Shown here: piece after piece, positions 9,471-17,777 of the stretch
Layout of the letters: each line of letters opens with the position of its first letter
How positions within the stretch are numbered: position 1 is the stretch's first letter
NCBI GenBank assembly: GCA_014529385.2
Contig: CM043950.1
Location: 68,228,435 to 68,250,434 of the forward strand
DNA: 22,000 nucleotides
DNA from: Adiantum capillus-veneris
Lineage: Eukaryota; Streptophyta; Polypodiopsida; Polypodiales; Pteridaceae
Direction: 5' to 3'
Notes under the pieces: model-generated
The model's input: the letters and a program-made list of their open reading frames with translations, nothing else
Database searches by the model: none
Told to the model about the DNA's origin: nothing
Position numbers and translations under genes: made by a program

Positions 9471-10495
9471 TCTAGTCCATTCATACTTAACATTCTTTTT
9501 GGTTAGGTCATGTAGTGTACCAGCTATTTATGAGAAGTTTTCTATAAAGCACATATAGTATGCACACATATCAATAAATCTTCTTAACTCATGTAAATTC
9601 CTTGGTTTAGGCCATTCTTTAATTACTTCCAACTTTGTGGGAACCATACGGATACCAAATTGAGAGATAATATGACCCAAGTATTGAATTTCTTGCAAGA
9701 AAATTTTACTTTTCTTTTGATTAATCAAAAGCTTATTATCTCTCAAAGCTTGGACAATTACTTCGAGGTGTTTCTTGTGCTCCTCAAGAGATTTGGAGTA
9801 GATGATTATATCATCAAAAAACACTCCAATAAAGTTGTGATATGCTCAAAATGTTTTCTCCATCATGAAATTGAAAGTGGTTGTAGCATTTGTCGAGCCA
9901 AAATGCATGACAAGGTATTCTTAAAAACCAAACGTAGTACAAAAAGCGGTCTTTAAAACATCTTCATTGACTATTCTTATTTGATGATAGCCACTTTTAA
10001 GGTCAATCCTATTGAATTGGGTAGACCCTTGCAATTTATCAAAAATAGACCTTCTACCCAAGGCATGGGAACTCTATTTTTAATTGTGATTCTATTTAGG
10101 GATCTATAGTCTACGCACATGCAATAAGTGCCATCTTTCTTTTGCCTAATTTTTCTAGCGAGAAAAATGGGAATGAATTAGTCTTTACCATCCATTTTTC
10201 TACCAATTTATTCACTTGCCTCATAATCTCCTCTTGTTGAGCTTAAGAGACTTTATAAGGAGGTTTATTGGGAGCTGAACTTCCTTGTAGAAGCTCCATG
10301 GCATGGTCGTCATCCCCTCGTTTTGGAGTTAACTCTCTAGGGATGTCATCAATGAAAACATCTTGAAATTGTTTTATGAAACTAGATAAGTCTAAATCTT
10401 CTTGATTTCCATCATTTTTATTTGACAAAGTAGTAGTGTGATTCATAGATTCTCTAACAAAAATCATACACGTGGAAATTGAACTTTTCATTGAC
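9471..10495 (-). pseudogene. Element B: decayed Ty3/gypsy RT domain
   Basis: On the minus strand the protease-RT linker (FIKQFQDVFIDDIPREL, about 10340-10400) leads to KKDGTYCMCVDYRSLN (about 10100-10140). Next comes a frameshifted palm with GYHQIRIVNEDV, then EYLVMHFGSTNATTTF near 9890, then the intact active site VFFDDIIIYSKSLEEHKKHL with FDD at about 9810-9818. KSKIFLQEIQYLGHIIS, the thumb and YMCFIENFS follow. A few connection residues (AGTLHDLTKKNVKYEW) remain before the break at about 9470. There are several stops and frameshifts, so it cannot encode an active enzyme. The region continues from protease and gag of the same element further right. Confidence 0.85.
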
Positions 10496-10547
10496 TTCTT
10501 AAAAGTGTGTTATGTACAAGGGGTAAGGTGTTACTTGTCTTTTTTGC

Positions 10548-10550
<3 letters not shown>

Positions 10551-10587
<37 letters not shown>
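10551..10587. repeat. (TA)n microsatellite inside element B
   Basis: About 37 bases of perfect TA lie between the protease and RT remains of element B. It interrupts what was coding sequence, so it expanded after the element died. Confidence 0.97.
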
Positions 10588-10588
<1 letters not shown>

Positions 10589-10599
10589 ATTTTTCTCTG

Positions 10600-10985
10600 A
10601 GGAAACTTCAAAGGGTAGCCATGCAATTAAACCATGGTGCCCCTAGAATTACATCTTCATGTTTGAGAGGAAAGATAAATAAGTCTTCTTTGTCCACATA
10701 ACTTTGCACATGGAGTGTCAATTTCCAAATCAAAGGAGTGACCGAGGCTTATTATCGCTTGAAATCCCCATCCGCCTTCAAAGTGTTCCCCATTTCATAA
10801 TCTTGTATCCATAACTTGGTGGCTACCCAATTGATGTGAAATTATGAGTTGAGACAGGATCAAAGAGGATAAAATCATCATGTTCTCTCACCTTGCCCCA
10901 AGCATAGGAAAGTGGTGACCCTTTGCAATGACCATCCTCTTTTTGGAGCTTCAATATTTGAGATGTAGGTCTCAAAACTTGTGTA
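10600..10985 (-). pseudogene. Element B: decayed retroviral-type aspartic protease
   Basis: On the minus strand, SYAWGKVREHDDFILFDP leads into the catalytic site (Asp codon 10861-10859). That site now reads FDPVSTHNF, with the conserved Gly after Asp-x replaced by Val. ATKLWIQDYEMGN, VTPLIWKLTLHVQSYVDKED and the flap-side motif DVILGAPWF (about 10630-10655) follow in order. Two adjacent stops lie in the middle (after GDFKR). The zinc knuckle expected between gag and protease is not visible, so a deletion is likely. The changed active site and the stops show this protease is dead. Confidence 0.8.
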
Positions 10986-11289
10986 CATACTTGTGGATAG
11001 GCTCATATGGAGGCATCTAGAAGCTTTATAATTTGGTGAGAGATTTATCTTCGGCATCGCTTGAAAAAATCTACTTCACGATGGCTTTCCATGTCTTTGG
11101 AGGTTCTATGTTAGCCCGCACCATTCCTTGGAAGACTTTTGAAACTACATGAAAACATGGCATACCTTAGAGGATTCCATAAAGCCTTAATCTCCAAAGG
11201 CCGCATCCAATTGTTGTTTAAAAGCTAAGACTTTGTCGGTGGCACCTTCACCATCGTGGGTGAGAAAAATGATGTTCTTTCCTCCTTCT
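10986..11289 (-). pseudogene. gag: Element B: gag, middle part, downstream of the element D insertion
   Basis: Directly at the edge of element D the minus strand reads EGGKNIIFLTHDGEGATDK, then VLAFKQQLDAAFGD and a stop, then GFMESSKV. After a frameshift it reads IEPPKTWKAIV and SSDAEDKSLTK. This is the start of the helical gag domain of plant gypsy elements, where a basic stretch leads into a GGK motif followed by a hydrophobic segment and repeated Gln/Asp helices. The upstream part of the same gene lies 5.4 kb away at 16736-17246. Stops and shifts make it non-functional. Confidence 0.75.
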
Positions 11290-11309
11290 CATTAGGAGAA
11301 ATATGAACC
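11290..11309 (+). repeat. Left terminal inverted repeat of element D
   Basis: CATTAGGAGAAATATGAACC differs from the right end by one base. The adjoining bases keep weaker similarity, including GGGCC ten bases further in. Confidence 0.85.
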
Positions 11310-11740
11310 TTGCATGGGCCTTGTAAGGAATCCTAATTTTTAGGGATTAAGGCTAATGTTGTGTAGGGTTAAGGGGACAAGGGCATTCAAGAAGCTAGTT
11401 TTGAGTAGACTTTTCTAGCCTTTTTTTAGACACATGTAGGATGTGGACCTAAGAGGTCACTTTCTCTCTCTAGCTTTTGGAAAGTGAAGGGAGTAAAGGG
11501 GTGTGGCCACATCAGCAAAAACGTGGGTCACTAAGAGCCAAAATTTGACTTTTTTTCAAAAAAGTTATTTTTACTTATTTTTGACTTAAAATTCCCTCCC
11601 AACATATATACACATCAAAAAATCAATTTTTGACATTTTTTTAAACCTACAAACACTGACAGTCCACTTTTTCAAAAAAAAAATCTCCCCCAAAAAAAAA
11701 ACCTTTGTTCTCTCCTCTTCCTTCCTCCTCTCTCCCTCTC

Positions 11741-11915
11741 CTCTCCCTCCCTACCTCCTTCTCTCCTCTTCCTCCCCTCTCTCTCCCTCTCCCCCCTCTG
11801 TCCCCTTCTCTCCTCCCATGTTCCTCTCCTCTCCCTCCCTACCCCCTTCTCTCCTCCTCCTCCCCTCTCTCTCCCTCTCCCCCTCTGCCCCCTTCTCTCC
11901 TCCCATGTTCCTCCC
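11741..11915. repeat. CT-rich tract with an 87-88 bp tandem duplication
   Basis: The pyrimidine-rich block from about 11705 to 11935 contains two copies of an 87-88 bp unit, from CTCTCCCTCCCTAC (11741 and 11829) to CCTCCCATGTTCCT. A third partial copy follows. It gives long but meaningless Ser/Pro/Leu and Arg/Glu/Gly open frames. It could be a leader/promoter of the exon-like sequence that follows. Confidence 0.85.
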
Positions 11916-11949
11916 TCTCCCTCCCCCCTCTTTCTTTTCATTCTTTGCT

Positions 11950-12425
11950 TCCTCACGCAACAACTGCCATGGTGTTCACGGACATCACAAATCGTATCCC
12001 TCCACCACCATGTACTCCGCACAACAAAAGTGTACATATTGCTTGTCCGCGGTGTTTGCACCGAAGGCCGCACGTGAGGGTGAGCAGAGGTCATCCCAAG
12101 ATCGTCATATTGTTGGTGAGACGAATGTGTATGGTTCTTCAATATCTTGGGAGGGGATAAGTAGGCTTGTTAGGCTATTGAAATTGGTTTTGTATGGGTG
12201 CAGGTGCTTCTTTGCATTCGTGGATGCACGAATGTCAAGCTCTTCAGCTCAAAACAGTGGCATTACAAGAAACAGTGGGTGCAGGTTAGAGAGGTCAAGT
12301 GTCACCACTTTTCCTCTAAAACAGCCTTCTTTGTTACATCTTGCAGGTAGGTGCTTCAAATCCATCCTTATTAGAGGTGGGTAATCTCATCCTAATGCAA
12401 GAATGGCTCAAGGAACTAGCATAAC
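11950..12425 (+). other. Exon-like sequence after the CT-rich leader, left arm of element D
   Basis: After the CT tract, composition changes to balanced, gene-like sequence. ATG at 11971 has a strong context (GCCATGG) and opens a frame to 12160 (62 residues; VHIACPRCLHRRPHVRV). An overlapping frame runs through 12384 and another ends at 12424 (MQEWLKELA). Candidate splice signals are present: donors GGGTGAGC near 12080 and CAGGTTAG near 12290, acceptors GGGTGCAG near 12203 and TCTTGCAG near 12346. I recognise no domain. It may be a captured host-gene piece or part of an element-encoded gene with introns. Confidence 0.3.
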
Positions 12426-12566
12426 ATGAAGCTTTTATGGTGGCACAAAGCTCTCCTCAAGCAATGTGGCTCCCACTACACCAAAAATCACTATGCTAAC
12501 ATGGAGAGATCCCTAGTAGGACAATACAACAACTTTTCATCAGCAGCACACCCTTTCCTAACATGA
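12426..12566 (+). other. Small open frame, 46 residues, in element D
   Basis: ATG at 12426 opens MKLLWWHKALLKQCGSHY and continues to TGA at 12564, with an in-frame stop just upstream. It follows the exon-like block at 11950-12425 and has no recognised family. Its length is within what chance allows, so only its position after similar gene-like sequence makes it worth listing. Confidence 0.15.
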
Positions 12567-12688
12567 GGGCATCCCCACCAGAGATATTTTTATATGATAG
12601 GTCACCCCATGAGCATACCATGTCATGGAATGGATGTAAGAACTATGACTGCACTACCCCTTGGAAGTTGTTCACGAATGTATGTTAA
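12500..12688 (+). other. Open frame of 62 codons in element D, possible exon
   Basis: Open between stops, it contains a Cys-rich, aromatic-rich stretch (MSWNGCKNYDCTTPWKLF) that looks protein-like. The first ATG is at 12563, giving 41 residues to the TAA at 12686. It overlaps the previous small frame in another phase, so at most one is real. No family recognised. Confidence 0.18.
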
Positions 12689-13493
12689 TCAAAGTTAATG
12701 AGAAGAAGTTTGGACTTTTTTGTTTGTTGATGTGTAAGAGCACTTTTGGTCTACCATATTTTAGATTGTTTGATAAGTTAAATAAGATTTGTAGTCATTT
12801 AAAGTGTCATTTTTTTTTTGGTAAGATTGTACATGAGAAGACATGATAAAGTACAAGAGATCTTGACGGAATAAACCTCGATGAGATTCCCACCATGCAC
12901 TTGTGACACCATACCTCTCCTTGAACCCTTTGACTTCTATCGTTGTGGGGAGTCCAATGGGGGGCTATTTTCAAATTTTTAGCATAACTTTTTTTTGAAG
13001 GAAATTTTGGTTATTCTAAAGTTTATACACAGTTTAGGAGTTCATTCTGATTATTTTTCTTCAGTTTCAAATTTTGACCGAGTACACTCCTTGGAAGCCA
13101 CACTTGAAGGTGTTAGGGCGAGATTTTGGGAAAGTTTTGTATGTAGGAAATATAGTCCTTAACACAATAAAAAACAATGGTTCTTTGAGTATTTTCAGAT
13201 TCCATGGTTTTAATGCTCGCTGGAGCCCGTAGATTAAGAAAAAAGTAAAAAATGTATGTTTTACATCATTTCTAAATAAATTGTCAACTTGCACGTTGAT
13301 TTCTGGAGAATGTGAGCAAGATATGATTTTTTCTCATCACATGATGGTCGAAGAATGCGATGAGATGAACAAATTCATGTGACACAAGCCCAGACAGATT
13401 CGGAGCCGATTGAAATTTAGAAGCTGTTGAAAACAACCGAAAAGTTCAACACTTTTTAAAAAAAAAAACATAACATAACATAACATTTGAATC
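12689..13493. other. Gene-free AT-rich interior of element D
   Basis: AT-rich sequence with no recognisable protein on either strand. A poly-A run followed by CATAA repeats (about 13459-13486) comes directly before the histone-like frame. Confidence 0.5.
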
Positions 13494-13643
13494 ATGGCCA
13501 TGCATCAAAAATATGCTCACACGGTGAAGGAGGTGCTTCAAAGCTATGGAAATCAGTATAAAATGCAAGCAATAGCGTTGGAGGCTATTCAGGAAGTTGT
13601 AGAGGCTCACATCATTTCAGATGACTTTGCAATGACAAAATGA
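13494..13643 (+). pseudogene. Short histone-H3-like reading frame (49 residues) inside element D
   Basis: ATG at 13494 opens a 49-residue frame ending with TGA at 13641. Residues about 9-41 align without gaps to the histone-fold start and alpha-2 helix of histone H3. KMQAIALEAIQEVVEAHI corresponds to the H3 pattern R-F-Q-x-x-A-(V/L)-x-A-L-Q-E-A-x-E-A-Y-L, and TVKEVLQ to LVREIAQ. By eye about 10 of 33 positions are identical and most others conservative. The Q-A-x-A-L variant is also reminiscent of centromeric H3. There is no H3 tail, no L2/alpha-3 part and no good splice acceptor, so at best it is a captured, truncated fragment. A chance helical frame is the alternative. Confidence 0.3.
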
Positions 13644-14620
13644 TTAAGAGTTGTGTCTACTGTCTCCATAGTGATTTGGCTTTTCGGTTTATCCATGTGT
13701 TTTAAGTTAAGTGGTTTTGGCCATGAAGAGTTAAATTTAAATCAAATATTAACATTTTTGCCATCCTAAGGGGCAAACAAAGCTAGAAAATGCAAAAAAA
13801 AGGGTGGTCACAAGGGCGCGCAGATGGCCCATCCAGCAGTTTTGGATGGCTCATTTGCGCGCCCTTGTGGCCACCCTTTTTTTGCATTTTCTAGCTTTGT
13901 TTGCCCCTTAGGATAGCAAAAATGTTAATAGCTGATGAAACCAGATGTTTATGTAGCATGAGACTAGATTTTTATATTGTCCAATGTGATTTGGCCTTTT
14001 GGTGCAGGGAACTAGTAAGTTGAGTTGAAGGAAGGCATAATGTGCTTGAAAAGTTAAATTTTACATTCATCTCACCTTTTCCAAGGTCCTGGAGTGCAAC
14101 AATAGCCTAATTATGCAAAAAAAAGGGTGGCCACAAGGGCGCGCAGATGGCCCATCCAACAGTTTTGGATGGCTCACCTGCGCGCCCTTGTGGCCACCCT
14201 TTTTTTTGCATTATATGGCCTTGTCTGCCCCTTATAATAGCAAGAATGTTAATATTTGATGAAACCAGATGTTTATGCAGCATGAGACTAGATTTTTATA
14301 CTGTCCAATGTGATTTTCCCTCTTGGTGCAGGGAACTAGTAAGTTGAGTTGAAGGAAGGCATAATGTGCTTGAAAAGTTCAATTTTAGGTTCATCTCATC
14401 TTTTCCAGGGTTCTGGAGTGCAGCAATAGCCTAATTATGCAAAAAAAGGGTGGCCACAAGGGCCCACATATGGCCCATCTAGCAGTTTTGGATGGCTCAC
14501 TATGCGCGCTTGTGGCCAACCCTTTTTTGCATTATATGGCCTTGCCTGCACCCCAGGATACCAATTTTTTTTAAGATTAAGTGAAAGAAAATCTTTATGC
14601 AACATGACAGTACAAATTCC
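13620..14620. repeat. Tandem array of a 323-bp unit (about 3.5 copies) in element D
   Basis: The landmark GGGTGG(T/C)CACAAGGG recurs at 13802, 14125 and 14448, exactly 323 bases apart. Each unit holds a foldback followed by a spacer with GATGAAACCAGATGTTTATG and GGGAACTAGTAAGTTGAG. Spacers of units 1 and 2 are nearly identical; unit 3 is more diverged and fades near 14620. The stretch 13655-13740 before the first foldback resembles the spacer too, giving a partial extra copy that starts just after the histone-like frame. Confidence 0.9.
13741..13936. repeat. Long near-perfect hairpin (arms about 94 bases, loop about 9)
   Basis: The left arm starts ATCAAATATTAACATTTTTG and the right arm ends with its near complement at 13936. 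The inner 88 positions pair with 4 mismatches and one base missing in the A/T run. The loop is AGCAGTTTT. Units 2 and 3 of the array keep only the inner arms (unit 2: 43 bases with 2 mismatches, centred near 14162). The structure is like a foldback MITE and its transcript could form a long double-stranded stem. Confidence 0.9.
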
Positions 14621-15432
14621 ACTTCTTTTCACTCAGATGTAATTAGAGCTCCCCCCCCTTTCTTTGTGTTCAAAGGTCCGGCTATGTAAAATTTTCCTAT
14701 ATCACATGCGTTCACTAGAATGGATTAAAAGTACCCCTTATAGGCCTTATCTACACATGTTTCTGCAACTTTACAAGAATATAAAATCCCTTTTGTTGAA
14801 CACATGTGCTATGCTACATATACTTTAGTGAACTCCCCATGTCAACGGCCTCACAAATCCTATGCACTAAACATTAAACACTAGAAATCGACCAAACAAG
14901 GAGCCAATTTTTACTTCCTTGTGTCCACCTAGTGTTCTTGTGAAACATTGCTAATGATATATATTCAACATCCCCAAATGAGGACATCGTGACAAAGTTT
15001 ATGATCCACTTTAATAAGAATAACCATTAATGATTAAACTGAAATCAGAATATTGCTTGAATTTCTTCAAGGTGGAGTGATTAAGACTTGCGACTTGAAT
15101 CATCGTACAGGCAAATCAAAATATCCATAAAAGTAAACAATATTTCTCAGATCTGTATGAAACTTCAGTAATCTAAATTAAATACTCTCTTTTAATGCGA
15201 CACCATTTAACAAAAAAACATATTTATATTGCATTTATAGAGGAATCTAGCCTCATGAAAAATAATTACGAATGGAGATAATGTTGTTGCTGTTAGGCTT
15301 ATCTTACAAGTATTTGTCTTCCTCATCTAGAGATTCATATACACTTGAGTATTTGTGTGTCTATGACACTAGGGAAGATAGTAGTACTATATGGATGGCT
15401 TCTATGAGAGCTCCTAGAGAGTCCCTATTGGT
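14621..15432. other. Gene-free interior of element D
   Basis: AT-rich sequence without recognised motifs. A 95-residue plus-strand frame ending at 15559 has no protein-like features and is probably antisense to the exon-like minus-strand sequence described next. Confidence 0.45.
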
Positions 15433-15571
15433 TCAAGATTCTAAAAAACACCTACTATTCTTATCAAAATCTTTTAACATGGTAGTGAAAGGTTCCTCAA
15501 GGAACAAAAATAGAGTGATTTCCATCTCTGCACATGGTTGCTTGCTCATGTCCTCTTAAAACAAGTTGAAT
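15433..15571 (-). other. Exon-like minus-strand segment, right arm of element D
   Basis: A good splice acceptor (TTGTTTACTTACAG) ends at 15572 on the minus strand. Past it two phases are open. One reads IQLVLRGHEQATMCRDGNHS and then stops. The other has ATG at 15549 and gives 38 residues to TGA at 15433, including FLEEPFTTMLKDFDKNS. It lies downstream of the leader and first exon-like frame at 15910-16083 in the same direction. No family is recognised. Confidence 0.22.
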
Positions 15572-15909
15572 CTGTAAGTAAACAAAAGATTATGTGAGCA
15601 CAAAGTTATAAAGTACAAAATGATATCATTCCAATTATCTAATGACAATTATACGAAGAATAAATTACAAGAAAAATCTTTGACGACTCTCCATAGATAA
15701 CACAATTTACTTACATTGTGAGACTCAAATCACATGCTACACAACTATAGATGGCGCACCAAAGTCATCAACAAAATAGCACCACCCAGTGTTATGAGGT
15801 GTGAAGCCTAAACACTGAAATCCATAAAGAGGTTAATTCTCTCTAGCATGATAAACTTAAAGATGGAGATGATGTTAAGCTCTGAATGTAAGCTGCAAGG
15901 GTAGTTTTT

Positions 15910-16083
15910 TTACCATTCTATCTTTATGTTGGAGATGAACCCTTGCAATGCCCACGCGATATTCACACCTCCTATTGTTGTGGTATGCAACTCATGTGAG
16001 CTCATACTTTTTCCACCTTCGGGAGTAGAGGTTTCCATGTAGTGTGAGTGAATGAAAGTAGAAGGAGTAGAATCTTGTTTCAT
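15910..16083 (-). other. Exon-like first frame after a CT-rich leader, right arm of element D
   Basis: On the minus strand, a CT-rich stretch from about 16330 to 16090 (like a plant 5' leader) leads to ATG at 16083. It opens a 57-residue frame (MKQDSTPSTF, GGVNIAWALQGFISN) to TAA at 15910. A possible splice donor (GAATGGTAAAAA) sits at its end. The arrangement mirrors the left arm, where a CT-rich tract leads to ATG at 11971 on the plus strand. The protein is not recognised. Confidence 0.28.
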
Positions 16084-16536
16084 GTTGTAATGGAGATGAG
16101 AGAAGGGAGAGGAGCTAGCTTGGTGTGAAACTATGTGGTGGGTAAGGGGAAGAGATGGAGGAGGAGCTTGCTTGGTGCTACAATGGAGGTGGGAGAAAGC
16201 TAGCAGAGAGATAATGATGGACTATAGGGGGTGCATGTGGTTGTTGCAGCAATGGAGAGCTTGGAAAAAGGTTTGTAGAGAGAGAAAAACACTTTTTAGC
16301 TATAGAATAGGTTTGGAAAGACTTTGGAGGGTGAAAATGATGTTTTTATTTGTTTTTTAAAAAAATCAATTTTTTGGATTTTTTAGTGCACGTTTTTAAC
16401 TTTTGAAGGTCAAAAATACTTTTTTGACCATGAAATAGGTTTGGGGACCTTTTAAGGAGGGAAAACTTGAAATTTGAAATTTTTAGTGTATTTTTAAATC
16501 CGGGCCAAAAAGTGGGGGAAAAGAGGTCAAAGTGGT

Positions 16537-16552
16537 CCCCCCCCCCCCCCCC
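16537..16552. repeat. Poly-C run of 16 bases
   Basis: A perfect C16 tract in the right subterminal region of element D, next to CTCTTTCCCC. Length may be unreliable in assembly. Confidence 0.95.
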
Positions 16553-16715
16553 TCTTTCCCCTAGCGACCTCCCTTACCTTCTCACTAGGTAAGAGACAAT
16601 TAAGAGATGTAAGGCTACCTTGTCCCCCTACTTTTTTGAGGGTATAGAGTGTGTCCACCACCCTCTTCCTATTGGCTGACCTCTAATTAACCTTAATCCC
16701 AAAGGGCCCCTAGAG

Positions 16716-16735
16716 GGTTCATATTTTTCCTAATG
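16716..16735 (-). repeat. Right terminal inverted repeat of element D
   Basis: Read on the minus strand it is CATTAGGAAAAATATGAACC, matching the left end at 19 of 20 positions. The next plus-strand base (16736) is already gag of element B. Confidence 0.85.
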
Positions 16736-17246
16736 TTTGAACTTCTTGAGCTTGTTGGACCTTTTCTAGGCGGCATAGGATTTATGATATCCTCTCCTCT
16801 TAGGCTCCCTGGAGGAGTAGCCGCTACTTTCATTAGAAGAGGAGGGTGATGAAGATGGAGAAGAGGGTGACCTCTTTCTCTCCTTTTTCTTCTTGGTAGT
16901 TCTTTCTTCTCTTGAAATCAAGATGAGCAGAGTTATGCGGAGATCTTTTCCTCTTTGGAGGAGTTGGAGACCTTTGTGACTGCCGTCTTCTTGGAGCCTT
17001 ATCTTCAATATAAGTGTTTGGAGACTCACTTGTATTTCTCTCCATTGGTAGAGTCTCTTCTTGGATCATGACATCTCCTTTTTGGAGGAGATGCATCCCC
17101 AATTTGATCTTCGAGCTCTTCATGTGGATTGTTCTCATCGTCTATAGATCCTTTGGAGGCTTAATGAAGCTTACACTAAGGCCATTTAAAGATTCATTGT
17201 GTCCACATTTTTCTTTGGTAGACTATCTCTCCTCTTGGTCCCCCAT
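16736..17246 (-). pseudogene. gag: Element B: N-terminal gag, upstream of the element D insertion
   Basis: ATG at 17246 opens MGDQEER, then a stop. Further on, the minus strand reads QRSPTPPKRKRSPHNSAH (about 16920-16980). After a frameshift come a lysine-rich stretch, a serine-rich block (SPSSPSSSPSSSNESSGYSS, about 16810-16870) and REPKRRGYHKSYAA, a stop, and KLKKFK at the edge of element D. Basic and Ser-rich N-termini followed by K-L-K-K-F-K and then E-G-G-K are the expected order for this gag type. The second half of that junction sits at 11289, on the other side of D. Two frames and several stops show decay. Confidence 0.7.
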
Positions 17247-17335
17247 TGAGTCAGGGGTTTTCAAAAAAGGACGAGAAATTGATGATGGTTATCCGAAAGA
17301 AATATGCTAAGGGGGCCAAAATTTTTTCTTGTATC
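17247..17335 (-). promoter_or_regulatory. Leader of element B with possible degenerate primer binding site
   Basis: About 72 bases before the gag ATG the minus strand reads TTTTGGCCCCCTTAGCA, with TGG at 17318-17316. A primer site starts with TGG, complementary to the CCA end of a tRNA, just inside the 5' LTR. The ATACA at about 17331 could be the LTR end. With no second LTR copy and a degenerate match, this is tentative. Confidence 0.3.
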
Positions 17336-17777
17336 TAAGACTCAACTATGATCTGAGACTGTGAATTGATTATGCATTATGCTTGCATGTAATCTTCAAC
17401 ATAGAACATAAACTTGAACTTAACATTTTGGCAAGTGCAAATGATTGAGAATCTCAACATAAATATTTATTTGGCTGTTGTTGAGTTTCTTGAGATCTTC
17501 TTTGTACCACAATCATACCTTCAAGTTTGTTTGACACTTTGTACTTTTAAAAGTGATGAAGCTAGTTCACGCTTGCAATTATTGTTTTAAGTTTGATTTG
17601 TGAGATATACGGTGATTTCATTTGCACAAACATAGTATCTATAATGTTTTAGACCATACCATAGGTTGTCTCCATGCATAGTTTCATTTGAGTTATTCTT
17701 CACTTGAGAAATATCCCTTGGTAACATTTGAATTGAGGAGCTTACTATCATGATTATTCTACCCAACCTTGAATAGC
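17336..17777. other. AT-rich stretch between element B leader and PPR remains
   Basis: No protein, RNA or repeat is recognised. It is where the 5' LTR of element B (minus strand) would be expected, but the LTR cannot be confirmed without a second copy. Confidence 0.4.

Larger units (their letters stand above)
11290..16735. mobile_element. Element D: 5446-bp inverted-repeat insertion in gag of element B, unclassified
   Basis: The left end (plus) and right end (minus) both begin CATTAGG and agree at 19 of the first 20 bases. Similarity then continues in patches (GGGATTAAGG, GGGGACAAGG, CAAAAAAGT followed by ATTTTT) for several hundred bases. The flanks are gag of element B: minus-strand codons for KLKKFK end exactly at 16736 and codons for EGGKN resume at 11288, so one base is duplicated or added. 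No long target duplication is seen. Three-base flanks are TCT and TTT, which would fit a 3-bp duplication with one change. A short duplication and C-initial ends recall CACTA-type elements, but the ends are CATTA. No transposase is recognisable, so it is either non-autonomous or of unfamiliar type. Confidence 0.7.

Noticed and set aside
9660-9956. 98-residue plus-strand frame as a gene
   Set aside because: It is the antisense shadow of the element B reverse transcriptase.
11672-12142. 156-residue minus-strand and 151-residue plus-strand frames over the CT-rich block
   Set aside because: Mostly Arg/Gly/Glu or Ser/Pro/Leu low complexity from the pyrimidine tract. Only the part after ATG 11971 was kept, as exon-like at low confidence.
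14147-14347. 66-residue frame across the hairpin repeat
   Set aside because: It spans the foldback and spacer and is not preserved in the other units.
13802-14560. CRISPR-like array
   Set aside because: The 323-bp period, conserved spacers and long internal hairpins are not CRISPR structure, and the DNA is plant-like.
15272-15559. 95-residue plus-strand frame as a gene
   Set aside because: No recognisable domain. It is antisense to a stretch with a better splice acceptor and exon-like frame on the minus strand.
11290-16735. Element D as a Mutator, hAT or Harbinger transposon
   Set aside because: No 8-11 bp target duplication, no TWA duplication and no matching terminal consensus or transposase. 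Left unclassified, with CACTA-like as the nearest possibility.
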